Shown piece after piece: positions 8,220 through 16,690 of a stretch of DNA of 64,000 bases (position 1 is the stretch's first letter; each line of letters opens with the position of its first letter). Made by a program: the position numbers and the translations under genes. The stretch is from Bacillus massiliigorillae (GTDB lineage Bacteria; Bacillota; Bacilli; Bacillales; DSM-1321), in assembly GCF_000380245.2 (NCBI RefSeq), contig NZ_HG428743.1:45772-109771 (forward strand). Reading direction: 5' to 3'. The notes under the pieces were generated by a model that worked only from the letters and a program-made list of their open reading frames with translations, had not been told where the DNA came from and made no database searches.

Positions 8220-9701
8220 ATGAAGAAAATTGTCAAATTAATAGTTTGTATGCTTGTTGTCACTTCCACTTTGTTCACCGCAAAGGTTGGAATGTCTCAA
8301 GCAGCTACGCCCACATTTACGGATGTCAGCACAAGTTATCCACTTTATGCCGAAATTAATTATTTAGCACAAGGTGGAATTGTCCAAGGCTCTGGAACTG
8401 GCACTTTCAATCCTAAAAACAACATTACACGTGCAGAATTCACAGCTATGCTAGGACGAGCTCTAGGGTATAGTGACAGCCCACAAAAAACAAGCTTTAA
8501 AGATGTTGGAAGCAATGTGTTTGCATCTGGACAAATCCAACAAGCAGTGAATAATAAAATTATCACTGGTTACTCAGATGGTACATTTAGACCGTATCAA
8601 AATATCACAAGAGGTGAAATGGCGATGATCATTTCACGTGCCTTTGGATATTATACAGGTACTAGCACATCATCAGCTGCCCAAGCAATCCTTTCTAGAG
8701 GAATTGACGTTCGTCAAAGCGATGGTTCATTCGCAGCTAATCGTGCTGGAACTCGTGAGGAAATGGCGATTTTCTTAGCAAGAGGCATTAACTATACGCT
8801 TCGTAAATCAGGAACGATTCCTACTACATTTACTGAAACAAGATACGTAAACAACGTACCTGCGAATGAATCGTTGAAGATTAGAAAAGGTCCATCCACC
8901 AAGTATGAAATAATTGAACAATTATCTAATGGTGATAGCGTAAGCATTGCTTATAAAGTTGGTAATTGGTCAATGATTAAAGCGTCAAACGGCACGACTG
9001 GTTTTGTTTCAAATAAGTATTTAAGCAATTCAGCAAGTACAACACCTCCATCAAGCAGTACAGATAAAAAGCAAATAAGTTCTCTTACACTTGTCCTTGA
9101 TGCTGGTCACGGTATACAGCCTGGTAAGAAAGTAGATCCAGGTGCAATAGGCAATGGATTAAGAGAAAGCGACATTACATTAGATGTTACGCAACGAATG
9201 AAAAAAATCTTGGATCAAACGCCTATGAATGTCCTGTATACAAGACCGTTTGAATCGTATCCAACCTTAGAAGAGCGTGCAGATACTGCCAATCAAAATA
9301 ATGCAGATGCTTTTGTGAGCGTGCATGTAAATAGCGCTGAAAATACTAGTGCAAGTGGTACTGAAACATTGATTAAACCTGCATCAACTAGAGCAGCAAT
9401 GTCAGAAAGCGAAAGAGCCATTGAAAGCAAGAAGCTAGGGAATTATATTCGAGCACGTTTTATAAAAGCCTGGGATATGAAAGATAGAAGTTCAAAAGAC
9501 CGAACAGATTTAGCAGTACTAAATTTAACTAAAATGCCTGCTACTATAGTTGAAATGGGCTTCATCAGCAATAAGGATGACGCTGCTAAACTAGCGTCTG
9601 ATGAATATCGTCAATTAGCAGCGCAAGCAATCTACGAAGGGATTTTAGACTATTTTGGTTCTAAAGGATATGACGTAGATTCTTATTACAACATTCATTA
9701 A
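8220..9701 (+). CDS. SLH-domain N-acetylmuramoyl-L-alanine amidase
   Basis: Cell-surface autolysin that cleaves the MurNAc-L-Ala bond of peptidoglycan. Order in the 493-residue protein: signal peptide (1-28), two full S-layer homology domains (about 31-74 and 91-134), a degenerate third SLH (about 150-187), a bacterial SH3 domain (about 208-268), a Ser/Thr/Pro linker, and an Amidase_3 domain (about 288-490). Zinc ligands are visible: His297 in DAGHG, Glu316 in GLRESD and His369 in SVHVN; the catalytic Glu is in IVEMGF. SLH domains imply binding to pyruvylated secondary wall polymer. It is transcribed alone and ends in a strong terminator. Confidence 0.95.
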   Translation: MKKIVKLIVCMLVVTSTLFTAKVGMSQAATPTFTDVSTSYPLYAEINYLAQGGIVQGSGTGTFNPKNNITRAEFTAMLGRALGYSDSPQKTSFKDVGSNVFASGQIQQAVNNKIITGYSDGTFRPYQNITRGEMAMIISRAFGYYTGTSTSSAAQAILSRGIDVRQSDGSFAANRAGTREEMAIFLARGINYTLRKSGTIPTTFTETRYVNNVPANESLKIRKGPSTKYEIIEQLSNGDSVSIAYKVGNWSMIKASNGTTGFVSNKYLSNSASTTPPSSSTDKKQISSLTLVLDAGHGIQPGKKVDPGAIGNGLRESDITLDVTQRMKKILDQTPMNVLYTRPFESYPTLEERADTANQNNADAFVSVHVNSAENTSASGTETLIKPASTRAAMSESERAIESKKLGNYIRARFIKAWDMKDRSSKDRTDLAVLNLTKMPATIVEMGFISNKDDAAKLASDEYRQLAAQAIYEGILDYFGSKGYDVDSYYNIH

Positions 9702-9745
9702 GGCTAGCATTTAAAAGAATTATGCATAAAGTCTTTCATTGAAGA

Positions 9746-9774
9746 AGAGACCGCAAGAATTTGCGGTCTCTTTC
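9746..9774 (+). terminator. Rho-independent terminator of the amidase gene
   Basis: GAGACCGC and GCGGTCTC stem followed by TTT. It lies between convergent genes and probably serves both strands. Confidence 0.8.
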
Positions 9775-9782
9775 GTATGCTC

Positions 9783-10463
9783 TTATTTCGCAAAGTGAAA
9801 ATAATAATCAAGATAAAGTTGTGAATATTCCTCAGATGTTATATCGAATTTACGAGCAATCATATCTGATATAACTTCATTATCTCGTTCCGGTTCGTAG
9901 TACCTACCATTCTTAGTAATCATATTAAAAAAACGGTAAGAGTATTGTAGGATTTCTTTATGTTTCTGATTAAAGCTATCTTCGTCTCGATAAAGAGAGA
10001 TTGCATTTTGCAGTTGGCTCGTTGTATAAACCATTTCACCATTTTTAAAGAAACGACTGTAAGCTTGAAGAAAAGACTGATTTTCCGGAACAACATTGGT
10101 TAAATGATATATATTGGAATCCACTTGTCCAATAATCTCTAGGTTCAAATCATAAATCGAGTTATTAAATGTCGTATTACGCAGTATATATCTAATTTGT
10201 CTATTAAAATATTCAAGGACTGCAAACTGCGCAGCAACGTCCATTTGATTATATTCATCTGTCAGTTGAATTTTGACCACCATTTTATTCAAATCATATT
10301 GACTTTCCACACTATGAAATAGGCGTTTAGATGGGCTATATTCTATTACTACATTCGTAGCCTTTGTCAGACTTTCGGCATTTTGTCGTTCCATAGAAAA
10401 ATGAAAACAAAGGATGCCAAACGAGAACATACCAATGATGAGGGAAATTATCTGTATCTTCAA
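9783..10463 (-). CDS. Exported protein of the unrecognised paralogous family (copy 3)
   Basis: A 226-residue paralogue of the gene at 1900-2601, and the only copy on the minus strand. Hydrophobic N-terminal segment (about 4-20), then the MDVAAQFAVLEYFNRQIRY block and the C-terminal FFNMITKNGRYYEPERDN...ITSEEYSQLYLDYY block. The start is a TTG preceded by GAGAG. It is convergent with the SLH amidase and shares its terminator. No function can be given. Confidence 0.75.
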   Translation of the reverse strand: MKIQIISLIIGMFSFGILCFHFSMERQNAESLTKATNVVIEYSPSKRLFHSVESQYDLNKMVVKIQLTDEYNQMDVAAQFAVLEYFNRQIRYILRNTTFNNSIYDLNLEIIGQVDSNIYHLTNVVPENQSFLQAYSRFFKNGEMVYTTSQLQNAISLYRDEDSFNQKHKEILQYSYRFFNMITKNGRYYEPERDNEVISDMIARKFDITSEEYSQLYLDYYFHFAK

Positions 10464-10692
10464 TACTAGGTACTCTCTTTCAATGAAATTACACTTCTTA
10501 TTAAAAAAATATTCATTCCTAGATTTTCATAACAATGTGAAAAAAAGAAGAAAACTAACGAACAAAACAAGTAATTTAGTGCTCTATATTTCATTTCCAT
10601 ATATACTATCAATTAGATTAATAACTTCATTATTTAGAAAGATAGCCCCCTTGCAGCAAAGAAAAAAACAAAAAAGGAAGTGACATACCACC

Positions 10693-11061
10693 ATGTCTGG
10701 GATACAATTCCTAGCCGGTTTAGGGATGATTTTACTGCCACTCTATCCCTTCGACCGCAGTATTCGCACATACTTTGGAGTAGAAAAAGCAGATAAGAAA
10801 AAAGCATTTCTCACCCGTTACGAGAAATGGGTAAAAGTTGCAATTCTATTGTTTTTTGCATTTATTACATTTCAAATAGGAATGGACTCGCCCTACTTAT
10901 TTCTAGTAGTTATCTTATTAACCGGAACTTTATATGGCTTTGAAGCCATCTTGCAGAAGAAATATAGTGAAAATTCAAAAGAATATAAGGTAACACTAAT
11001 ACAAGGGGGCATATTTACTGTTCTAATGATGGTGCTTATTTTCATTTTCAATTTAGATTAA
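10693..11061 (+). CDS. DUF4181 family membrane protein
   Basis: A 122-residue protein with an N-terminal hydrophobic segment, a basic loop (VEKADKKKAFLTRYEKW) and two or three further membrane segments. The pattern matches the DUF4181 family of small Bacillus membrane proteins of unknown function. GGAAGTG lies 10-12 nt before the ATG. A hairpin of 12-bp arms (TTTGATAAATGA and its complement) at 11072-11099 follows the stop and probably terminates transcription. Confidence 0.65.
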   Translation: MSGIQFLAGLGMILLPLYPFDRSIRTYFGVEKADKKKAFLTRYEKWVKVAILLFFAFITFQIGMDSPYLFLVVILLTGTLYGFEAILQKKYSENSKEYKVTLIQGGIFTVLMMVLIFIFNLD

Positions 11062-11290
11062 TTTTTTACTATTTGATAAATGAATATCATTTATCAAATG
11101 AGAGTTTAGCTACCTTTGCCAACGTACCAATTGACGTCTTTAACTGCTTTTGTGCGGGTTAAGTTCAAATTGAAACACAATACTTACTCAATTTTTGCGT
11201 ACAGTTGCAAATACTTTGATGATTATATCTCGATAGTATACTTATGTTAAAATACAACTACTACATACATTAATGAAATAGGTGAGAACT

Positions 11291-11314
11291 ATGAGTAAGC
11301 CACCAGAAACTTAG
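11291..11314 (+). CDS. Possible 7-codon leader peptide
   Basis: ATG with GGTGAG about 6 nt upstream encodes MSKPPET and stops exactly where a long inverted repeat begins. The arrangement (short translated peptide, hairpin, then a GTG-started gene) is that of a translational or transcriptional attenuator. The evidence is positional only, and the frame may be fortuitous. Confidence 0.3.
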   Translation: MSKPPET

Positions 11315-11365
11315 GTAGGCAGCTTTAGGAACCGTATAAGTGGTTCTAACTTTCACACTGCCTAC
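11315..11365 (+). promoter_or_regulatory. Nested hairpin ahead of a small basic-protein gene
   Basis: Outer arms GTAGGCAG (11315-11322) and CTGCCTAC (11358-11365) enclose inner arms GGAACC and GGTTC (11328-11346). There is no T run after the hairpin, so it is not a simple terminator. It ends 3 nt before the GTG of the next gene and could sequester its ribosome binding region. Confidence 0.45.
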
Positions 11366-11367
11366 GG

Positions 11368-11667
11368 GTGAGAAAGGTGAATTGTAACCAAAACGAATTA
11401 AAAAAATGGCAAGCAGTGCAACAAGAAGCAACACTAGAAAAGGTTTATGGGAACAAAAGAGTACCGATAGACCCTTTTAGAGACAAACAATACGAGTATG
11501 AACGGAAAAAGAAACAACTCAAGTTTTGGCATACTAAAGAAGACAATGCTCGTAAACGAATTGTTCAAAAGCGTTTTAGAGGTAGATGGAGATCAGAAAA
11601 AGCCAAAGGTGATTGGCATATTCCTGTGATTCATGAGTATCATACATCAGGTTACGAAACCTGGTAA
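11368..11667 (+). CDS. Small basic hypothetical protein
   Basis: A 99-residue, strongly basic protein (Lys/Arg-rich, ending HTSGYETW). It is not recognised and has no membrane segment or known motif. The start is uncertain: GTG at 11368 and GTG at 11377 are both possible, and both are close to the preceding hairpin. A strong terminator follows the stop, which supports it being a real transcribed gene. Confidence 0.5.
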   Translation: MRKVNCNQNELKKWQAVQQEATLEKVYGNKRVPIDPFRDKQYEYERKKKQLKFWHTKEDNARKRIVQKRFRGRWRSEKAKGDWHIPVIHEYHTSGYETW

Positions 11668-11671
11668 TACA

Positions 11672-11703
11672 AAGAGGCTGTCCTAATTTAGGACGCCTCT
11701 TTA
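11672..11703 (+). terminator. Rho-independent terminator
   Basis: AAAGAGGC-GTCCT/AGGAC-GCCTCTTT hairpin directly after the basic hypothetical gene. Confidence 0.8.
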
Positions 11704-11906
11704 TGCTTTTAAGATACATCATTATTTAGATTGAAATGATTGATTTATGGCGCTTTTGATCCCTATATGTTCGACTTATTAATCAATCGATTGAATAATG
11801 GCTTTCTCGCTAGGAAGTATATTAAAAATACCAAAAACAGGATATGTATTTTTTGGTTAATCCTTGTTACTATAGGATTATATCAATTTCCATAAGTAGG
11901 TCTTAT

Positions 11907-12614
11907 ATGTCAAAAAAAATTATCATTTCGTTTATTTCAGGTTTTCTATTATTGGCAGCTCTACAATTTTATCCTATTTACAAAAAACACAGAGATTCTA
12001 AAGCGATTCAAGATTACGTAAATAGTTTAGTGCAACAAGGAGTATTACTGAATGAATCCCTCAAGGTCAGCGATGCTTTTATCGATAATGGGAAAATCGA
12101 ATTTCATTTTGATATAACTTCGAAATTCGAGCAACTAACTACAGAGATTCAATATGCTTACTTAGATTATTTAGCCAAAAACATCCGATATAAATTACGA
12201 GATAGCAAAATAACTTCTAATACATATCAATATTTGGACATGATTTTCCTTTGTAAGTCTCAAACGAAAACCTATGAATACAAAAATGTCCTCTTAAGTA
12301 AAAGTCAGCCCGTTTTTTCCGAAGGTACTTTATATTTAAATAACGAACAAATCTATACTGCTCCACAGTTCAAAGCGTTCATTCAACAAGCTGAGCCACT
12401 TGATAAGCCCACCTCCTTTGAAAAAGAGGTTTTTGATTACGCAGTTAATCTATTTAAACAATTAACAGTAGGCGGTAAATATTACAACTATGATCGAGAT
12501 TCCAAAGTCATCGTTGATATTGTCACTAAAAAATTCGGTATTAGCTATAAACAGTACAGTGAAATCTATCAAAAACAATTCATTACTGGCTATAGTCATT
12601 TATACAAAGACTAG
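11907..12614 (+). CDS. Exported protein of the unrecognised paralogous family (copy 4)
   Basis: A 235-residue paralogue of the gene at 1900-2601 and the most divergent of the five. Hydrophobic segment at about 4-22, the FEQLTTEIQYAYLDYLAKNIRY block, and the C-terminal LFKQLTVGGKYYNYDRDS...ISYKQYSEIY block, with a short extra tail. ATG at 11907 is preferred because the N-terminus then matches the paralogues; the frame is open back to 11844. The function is unknown. Confidence 0.75.
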   Translation: MSKKIIISFISGFLLLAALQFYPIYKKHRDSKAIQDYVNSLVQQGVLLNESLKVSDAFIDNGKIEFHFDITSKFEQLTTEIQYAYLDYLAKNIRYKLRDSKITSNTYQYLDMIFLCKSQTKTYEYKNVLLSKSQPVFSEGTLYLNNEQIYTAPQFKAFIQQAEPLDKPTSFEKEVFDYAVNLFKQLTVGGKYYNYDRDSKVIVDIVTKKFGISYKQYSEIYQKQFITGYSHLYKD

Positions 12615-12767
12615 TATATAAGCATCCTCAGCCATAAACCAATTATACTTCCCTTTTCTTATGTTATTCATCTAAAAACATCACCATACTTATGCTATCA
12701 AGTACGTATTTACCTGGTAGTATAAGTGAAAACATTCACATATTGTCAGCTAATGTTGAAGAAATAT

Positions 12768-12974
12768 TTAATTTTTATCTTTTTCTTCAACATTCAATTC
12801 ATCCTTGTACGGAAACTCCGACCAGAAAAACCATAGCGCTAGCAGTAACAAAATCACAGGAAAAATCCAAAGTCCCCCATGATACTTAACAGAGTAATCA
12901 GCCTTCAAGCCATATAAATAGATAAATAATACAAATGACACTGATAATGAAATTGTCCCACTTAAAATTTTCAT
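12768..12974 (-). CDS. Small membrane protein, hypothetical
   Basis: A 68-residue protein with two hydrophobic segments (about 5-22 and 36-52) and a charged C-terminus. AAGGAGAG lies correctly upstream of the ATG. I recognise no family. Confidence 0.55.
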   Translation of the reverse strand: MKILSGTISLSVSFVLFIYLYGLKADYSVKYHGGLWIFPVILLLLALWFFWSEFPYKDELNVEEKDKN

Positions 12975-13085
12975 ATTCTCTCCTTTTTAGCATGTACTAT
13001 TTGAATAATATATTAATAATTATAAAGGATAATTCCTCTCATAATGGCTTTTAATCTACCAAACTTTGGATATCATTTATTACAG

Positions 13086-13115
13086 AAAAGAGATTAGCCG
13101 ACGCTAATCTCTTTT
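13086..13115 (-). terminator. Rho-independent terminator after the methyltransferase
   Basis: AGAGATTAGC and GCTAATCTCT form a 10-bp stem with a 4-nt loop, next to the stop of the methyltransferase gene. Confidence 0.7.
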
Positions 13116-13123
13116 ACTCTTCC

Positions 13124-13708
13124 TTACTTTGATTTCTGCGCAATCATAATATATAAATCATCTGTCGGAAATACCGTTTGTTGAACATGAAATCCAGCAT
13201 GGGCAAGCTCTTGTTCCATATTCGTTGAAGCAATTCTAGGATGATTATGGGTAGGATGATCTTTCTTTTCTATTTCAACACAGGCAAAATAGCCATCTTC
13301 TTTTAGCACTCGTTTCATTTCCTGTAACGCATGAGATAAGTCCTCCACCTCATGTAACACTAATGAAGCTAGCACTACATCAACAGAATGATCGGGTAAC
13401 GGAAGCTCATCCATACTGCCTTGAATAGGCTTGATATTTGATAGTTGTTCTTTTTCTGCCTTGGACGTGATGACTTCTAGCATATTCGAATCAATATCTA
13501 GCGCATAAACGTTGCCATCCACTCTTTTGGCTGCTGGTATCGTTATAAAGCCTGTACCTGCCCCTGCGTCTAAAATCGTGTCGTCTTGTTGAATCGGAAG
13601 CGTGCTTAATAGCGTTTCTGGTGGGAGCGCTTCTCTTCTTTTTGGATTATCCAAAGCTTCAATTTTTCTTGCGATATGTTCCTTTGAATGACAATGATGG
13701 TGTTTCAT
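13124..13708 (-). CDS. Class I SAM-dependent methyltransferase
   Basis: A 194-residue soluble enzyme with a Rossmann-type SAM site: motif I ILDAGAGTGF (about 45-54), acidic ALDID after the second strand, and LPLPDHSVDVVLASLVLHEV as motif II (UbiE/COQ5-like). A His/Cys-rich N-terminus (MKHHHCHSKEH) could bind metal. The start has AAAAGGAGG upstream. It lies 67 bp downstream of an Rrf2 regulator on the same strand, so the two are probably co-transcribed. The methyl acceptor is unknown; metalloid or thiol detoxification would fit the context but is inference. Confidence 0.85.
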   Translation of the reverse strand: MKHHHCHSKEHIARKIEALDNPKRREALPPETLLSTLPIQQDDTILDAGAGTGFITIPAAKRVDGNVYALDIDSNMLEVITSKAEKEQLSNIKPIQGSMDELPLPDHSVDVVLASLVLHEVEDLSHALQEMKRVLKEDGYFACVEIEKKDHPTHNHPRIASTNMEQELAHAGFHVQQTVFPTDDLYIMIAQKSK

Positions 13709-13775
13709 TTACATCCTCCTTTTAGATTCCAGAGTCATTTTGTCTATAATTAACGTAAAAAAATAATTGGAATGA

Positions 13776-14207
13776 TTAACACTCACCATCATTTTCTTTT
13801 TTCAATTGCATTTGCTTCGCAATATCATGAATAGATGTGTGCCTTAGTTCTTCTTTCATCTTATTCTCTGCATGAACCATCACTTGCTCGATTAAACAAT
13901 CTTTCTGTGTAGATAATTCTTCATGTCCCAGCGAACAACTGAATAATGTTGTTTGCCCCTCAATCGCTTGAATAATATCTAAAAATGAAATGGCATCTGG
14001 CTTTGCAATGCTATATCCACCATTCACACCAGGATTGGATTGAATCAACCCTGCCTTCACCAGTTTCGTTAAAATTTTAGAGAGATAAGTTGGTGATAGC
14101 TTTTGCACTTTCGCCAATTGTTCAACACCAACCGATTTTCCTTTTGGCGTTAACGTTAAATAAACCATTGTGTGCAGCGCATAATTGGTTGCTTTCGAAT
14201 ATTTCAT
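13776..14207 (-). CDS. Rrf2 family transcriptional regulator
   Basis: A 143-residue DNA-binding protein with the typical Rrf2 winged-helix N-terminus (MKYSKATNYALHTMVYL, then the LSPTYLSKILTKLVKAGLI recognition region) and the GVNGGY wing. The cofactor region has two cysteines (SCSLGHE...KDC), fewer than the three of Fe-S sensing IscR, so the sensed signal may be redox or small-molecule. It is encoded ahead of the methyltransferase gene, which it probably controls together with itself. The ribosome binding site is AAAAGGAG. Confidence 0.85.
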   Translation of the reverse strand: MKYSKATNYALHTMVYLTLTPKGKSVGVEQLAKVQKLSPTYLSKILTKLVKAGLIQSNPGVNGGYSIAKPDAISFLDIIQAIEGQTTLFSCSLGHEELSTQKDCLIEQVMVHAENKMKEELRHTSIHDIAKQMQLKKENDGEC

Positions 14208-14321
14208 GCCGTTCTCCTTTTGTATATATTACAGAGTCATGATGTCTGGAATTGATTGTACTTGAAATAGAAGCAGAACTCAAGAGCTTAGCCTTAGCCT
14301 AAAATGAGTTAAATAGGAATT

Positions 14322-14494
14322 CTTTGATTTTTTAAGGAGTCTTTAGCATTTTATCAGACTAAAAGCGCTAAAAATCAGCTTTTTTTCATCCACTATACAA
14401 AATTAAGTTTTAAATGAAACCAATTTCGAATGGTAAAAAAAGCGAAAGGGGCGTTTGAAAAGTGATTAAAAATCACTTTTCAAACGCCCTTTCT
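14322..14494. repeat. Dispersed ~165-bp non-coding repeat, copy B
   Basis: Second copy of the element at 4886-5054, with the same order of blocks (TTTGATTTTTTAAGGAGTC, AAAAGCGCTAAAAATCAGC, AAGTTTTAAATGAA) and the same closing hairpin GGGCGTTTGAAAAGTGATT/AATCACTTTTCAAACGCCC at 14453-14494. Here it lies just downstream of a minus-strand hypothetical gene, for which the hairpin can act as terminator. Confidence 0.6.
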
Positions 14495-14510
14495 ACTTTA
14501 CTTTATATAC

Positions 14511-14702
14511 TTATACAGATTTCTTACCTTGAAGCCATTCTGTACACTCTGTAAACCTGTTAAAATCCTCAACTAATAGGTCATTATGGGTATTATTAAT
14601 TCCTACAATTCGACCTTGCTCAATCGTAAAAAATAATCCAGTTGGGTTACCTGTTTGAATAATTTTAGTAGCTTCTTCATTTGAGACTTTAATAATATCC
14701 AT
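14511..14702 (-). CDS. Small hypothetical protein
   Basis: A 63-residue soluble protein with no motif that I recognise. The start at 14702 is supported by AAAGGGTGG 6 nt upstream; the frame extends to a GTG at 14711. It is followed by the terminator of repeat copy B. Its size and the IxxGNPTGLFFTIEQGRIVGINN pattern suggest a small single-domain regulatory or binding protein, but nothing firmer. Confidence 0.5.
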   Translation of the reverse strand: MDIIKVSNEEATKIIQTGNPTGLFFTIEQGRIVGINNTHNDLLVEDFNRFTECTEWLQGKKSV

Positions 14703-14850
14703 TATAACCACCCTTTCGCTATACCTTAGTTAATGCCCTATCTAACTGATTTCTAAACCTCCATTTAGCAATGCTAAAACGCTAAATGAATCTTCGACAA
14801 AATGAAGGAAAATACCTGTGAAGAATCTGAAATAACATTAATTATTCACA

Positions 14851-15057
14851 TTACTCCTTATTGTCGTTTTGGCGATCACTCTGAATGAGTTCCTTCAGCA
14901 ATTCATTTCTTTCTTCATCTAGCTTTGCCTTCTTATTCATGAACTTCAACACTTTCACGGCAAAATAAATGCTAAAAATAAGAAGAGCGATATAGAGAAG
15001 TAAAGGTAAAAGAGCTATTAATACGCCACTTGTCGCTAACATAGATATTTCATCCAT
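14851..15057 (-). CDS. Small membrane protein with coiled C-terminus, hypothetical
   Basis: A 68-residue protein with one long hydrophobic segment (about 8-38) and a charged helical tail rich in Lys/Glu. GGAGG lies 8 nt before the ATG at 15057. It is not recognised beyond that. Confidence 0.55.
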   Translation of the reverse strand: MDEISMLATSGVLIALLPLLLYIALLIFSIYFAVKVLKFMNKKAKLDEERNELLKELIQSDRQNDNKE

Positions 15058-15223
15058 TGTCATGACCTCCAAATACCTTGGATATATATCATTATATCCT
15101 AATTACAAATAAAGAAAAGAGAAATCTGTAAGCCTTTTCACTGTACGTTTTCAAAACTATTTAGTATATTATAATTAAGCAATCAAAAATATTTGATTAC
15201 TAAAAAATTAAGGGGTTGTTAGT

Positions 15224-15754
15224 ATGAACTACTTAGATTTATATTTACAAAAACATAATTGTAAACGATACGATGTTCATAAGAAAACAGGTGTAAGCCA
15301 GCAGCTACTCTCAACTCATACAAACAAAAAAATTGAAAAATACTCAAATAAAGTGATCATAGCCATTGCTGACACATTAGGCAAAACACCTGGCGATGTA
15401 TTAAATGAACTTTTGATGCTAGAAAAAGAAAAACCAATTTATGAAGCCTATAATCCAGATGAATTAATGGTAGGATTACATGCTAAATACGATCAAATTC
15501 TCATTCGAGGCGCCTACTATAAAGAAGTAAGAAAAATCATGGACTCTCACCTTTCTGAAAATGAGCGTTTAGGTGTCGAATTAGGTGGCGCAGGTGCCAT
15601 TACCCTTCTCATTTACGCAATTGATGTCGTAAGAGATTTATTTAGTAACGCTGATAAACTCGATAAAGAAATTGATAAGAAACTGAATTTATATAAAGTT
15701 GAAAAGATTTCCGATGATAGTATCTTATTACGCTTGAAACAATTAGATTATTAA
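15224..15754 (+). CDS. Helix-turn-helix (XRE-like) protein
   Basis: A 176-residue protein with an N-terminal helix-turn-helix region (about 12-62, YDVHKKTGVSQQLLSTHTNK followed by ALGKTPGDVLNEL-type helices, as in XRE regulators). It then has a C-terminal helical domain that includes a short Gly/Ala-rich hydrophobic stretch (about 125-140). AAGGGG precedes the ATG. It is probably a transcriptional regulator with no identified ligand, and it stands alone. Confidence 0.6.
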   Translation: MNYLDLYLQKHNCKRYDVHKKTGVSQQLLSTHTNKKIEKYSNKVIIAIADTLGKTPGDVLNELLMLEKEKPIYEAYNPDELMVGLHAKYDQILIRGAYYKEVRKIMDSHLSENERLGVELGGAGAITLLIYAIDVVRDLFSNADKLDKEIDKKLNLYKVEKISDDSILLRLKQLDY

Positions 15755-15833
15755 ACCCAAAAAACGTCACCGTTCTTTTTTACTTGAAGTATACGGCCCA
15801 AGCATGGCAGGTGTAAGGTTAGACAGCACGAAG

Positions 15834-15880
15834 AAGGCGTCCTGAAAAGTGGCTTCAAGTCACTTTCAGGACGCCTTTTA
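15834..15880. terminator. Bidirectional terminator of the AAAAGTG-apex family
   Basis: AAGGCGTCCTGAAAAGTG pairs with CACTTTCAGGACGCCTT between convergent genes. The apex resembles those of the terminators at 3187, 5013, 5929 and 14453. Confidence 0.75.
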
Positions 15881-15896
15881 CGTTTAGGTTAACACC

Positions 15897-16601
15897 CTAC
15901 CCCATACTTGTCAGCAATACCATAATTCCATTGGTTACACCGTGAATAATGACAGAAGGCCAGATGGAATTCGTTCGTTCATATGCCAAGGCAAAAATAA
16001 TTCCACTCAAAAAATTAACAGGCATCGCATTATACGTAGGAATGTGAATAATGGTGAAAATTAATGAGCTAAGCAAGATGGCTCCTACGAATCCTATACG
16101 TGTACGCAACCAACGATAAACAAAGCCTCGATAAAATATTTCCTCATATATTGGAGAAATAACTGCTGCAGATATAAATGCAATTGAAACTGTTAAGAAC
16201 GTGACGTTTTGCTGGATAGCCTCTGTTTTACTATTCTCAATCGTATTTCCAAGCAAGCTAGTAAGCACCACTAGGATTACACTACCAACCATTAAAATAA
16301 CCGTTAATAAGATAATGGTTTTCCAATCCTTTAACAGAAATGGCTTTACGCCTACTTCCCGAAAAGAAAGCTTCTTTGGACGAAGAACAATTAAATATAT
16401 GCCTACTAGAAGAACAATAGCTATCGTTAATCCCATTAGAGTTCCTGCATATAGCTCATTTCCAAACCACTCCGAATAAAGAGGTTTTACTACGAATTTT
16501 ATAAACCCTATCACAAATCCAAATTCAAGTGCCATCATGAAAACAAATTCTCTTAACCCCCAATGGTCTTGTTCCTTCCAATTCACTTCTGTTTCCTTCA
16601 T
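15897..16601 (-). CDS. CPBP family intramembrane glutamic endopeptidase
   Basis: A 234-residue polytopic membrane protein with CPBP motifs EEIFYRGFVYRW, FTIIHIPTYN and HGVTNG. It has about six to eight hydrophobic segments. It is divergent from a MerR regulator gene 89 bp away, which could control it. The substrate is unknown. Confidence 0.85.
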   Translation of the reverse strand: MKETEVNWKEQDHWGLREFVFMMALEFGFVIGFIKFVVKPLYSEWFGNELYAGTLMGLTIAIVLLVGIYLIVLRPKKLSFREVGVKPFLLKDWKTIILLTVILMVGSVILVVLTSLLGNTIENSKTEAIQQNVTFLTVSIAFISAAVISPIYEEIFYRGFVYRWLRTRIGFVGAILLSSLIFTIIHIPTYNAMPVNFLSGIIFALAYERTNSIWPSVIIHGVTNGIMVLLTSMG

Positions 16602-16690
16602 TCCTCATTCCTCTTTCTTCATTTGTTATAATTAACTATATTTGGTAACGTTACGTCACCTGCAATAGCTATTTTTTCAGGAGGAATAAT

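Noticed and set aside
10414..10683. 89-codon plus-strand frame before the DUF4181 gene
   Set aside because: It overlaps the start of family copy 3 on the other strand, has low-complexity Lys/Ser/Leu composition and no ribosome binding site.
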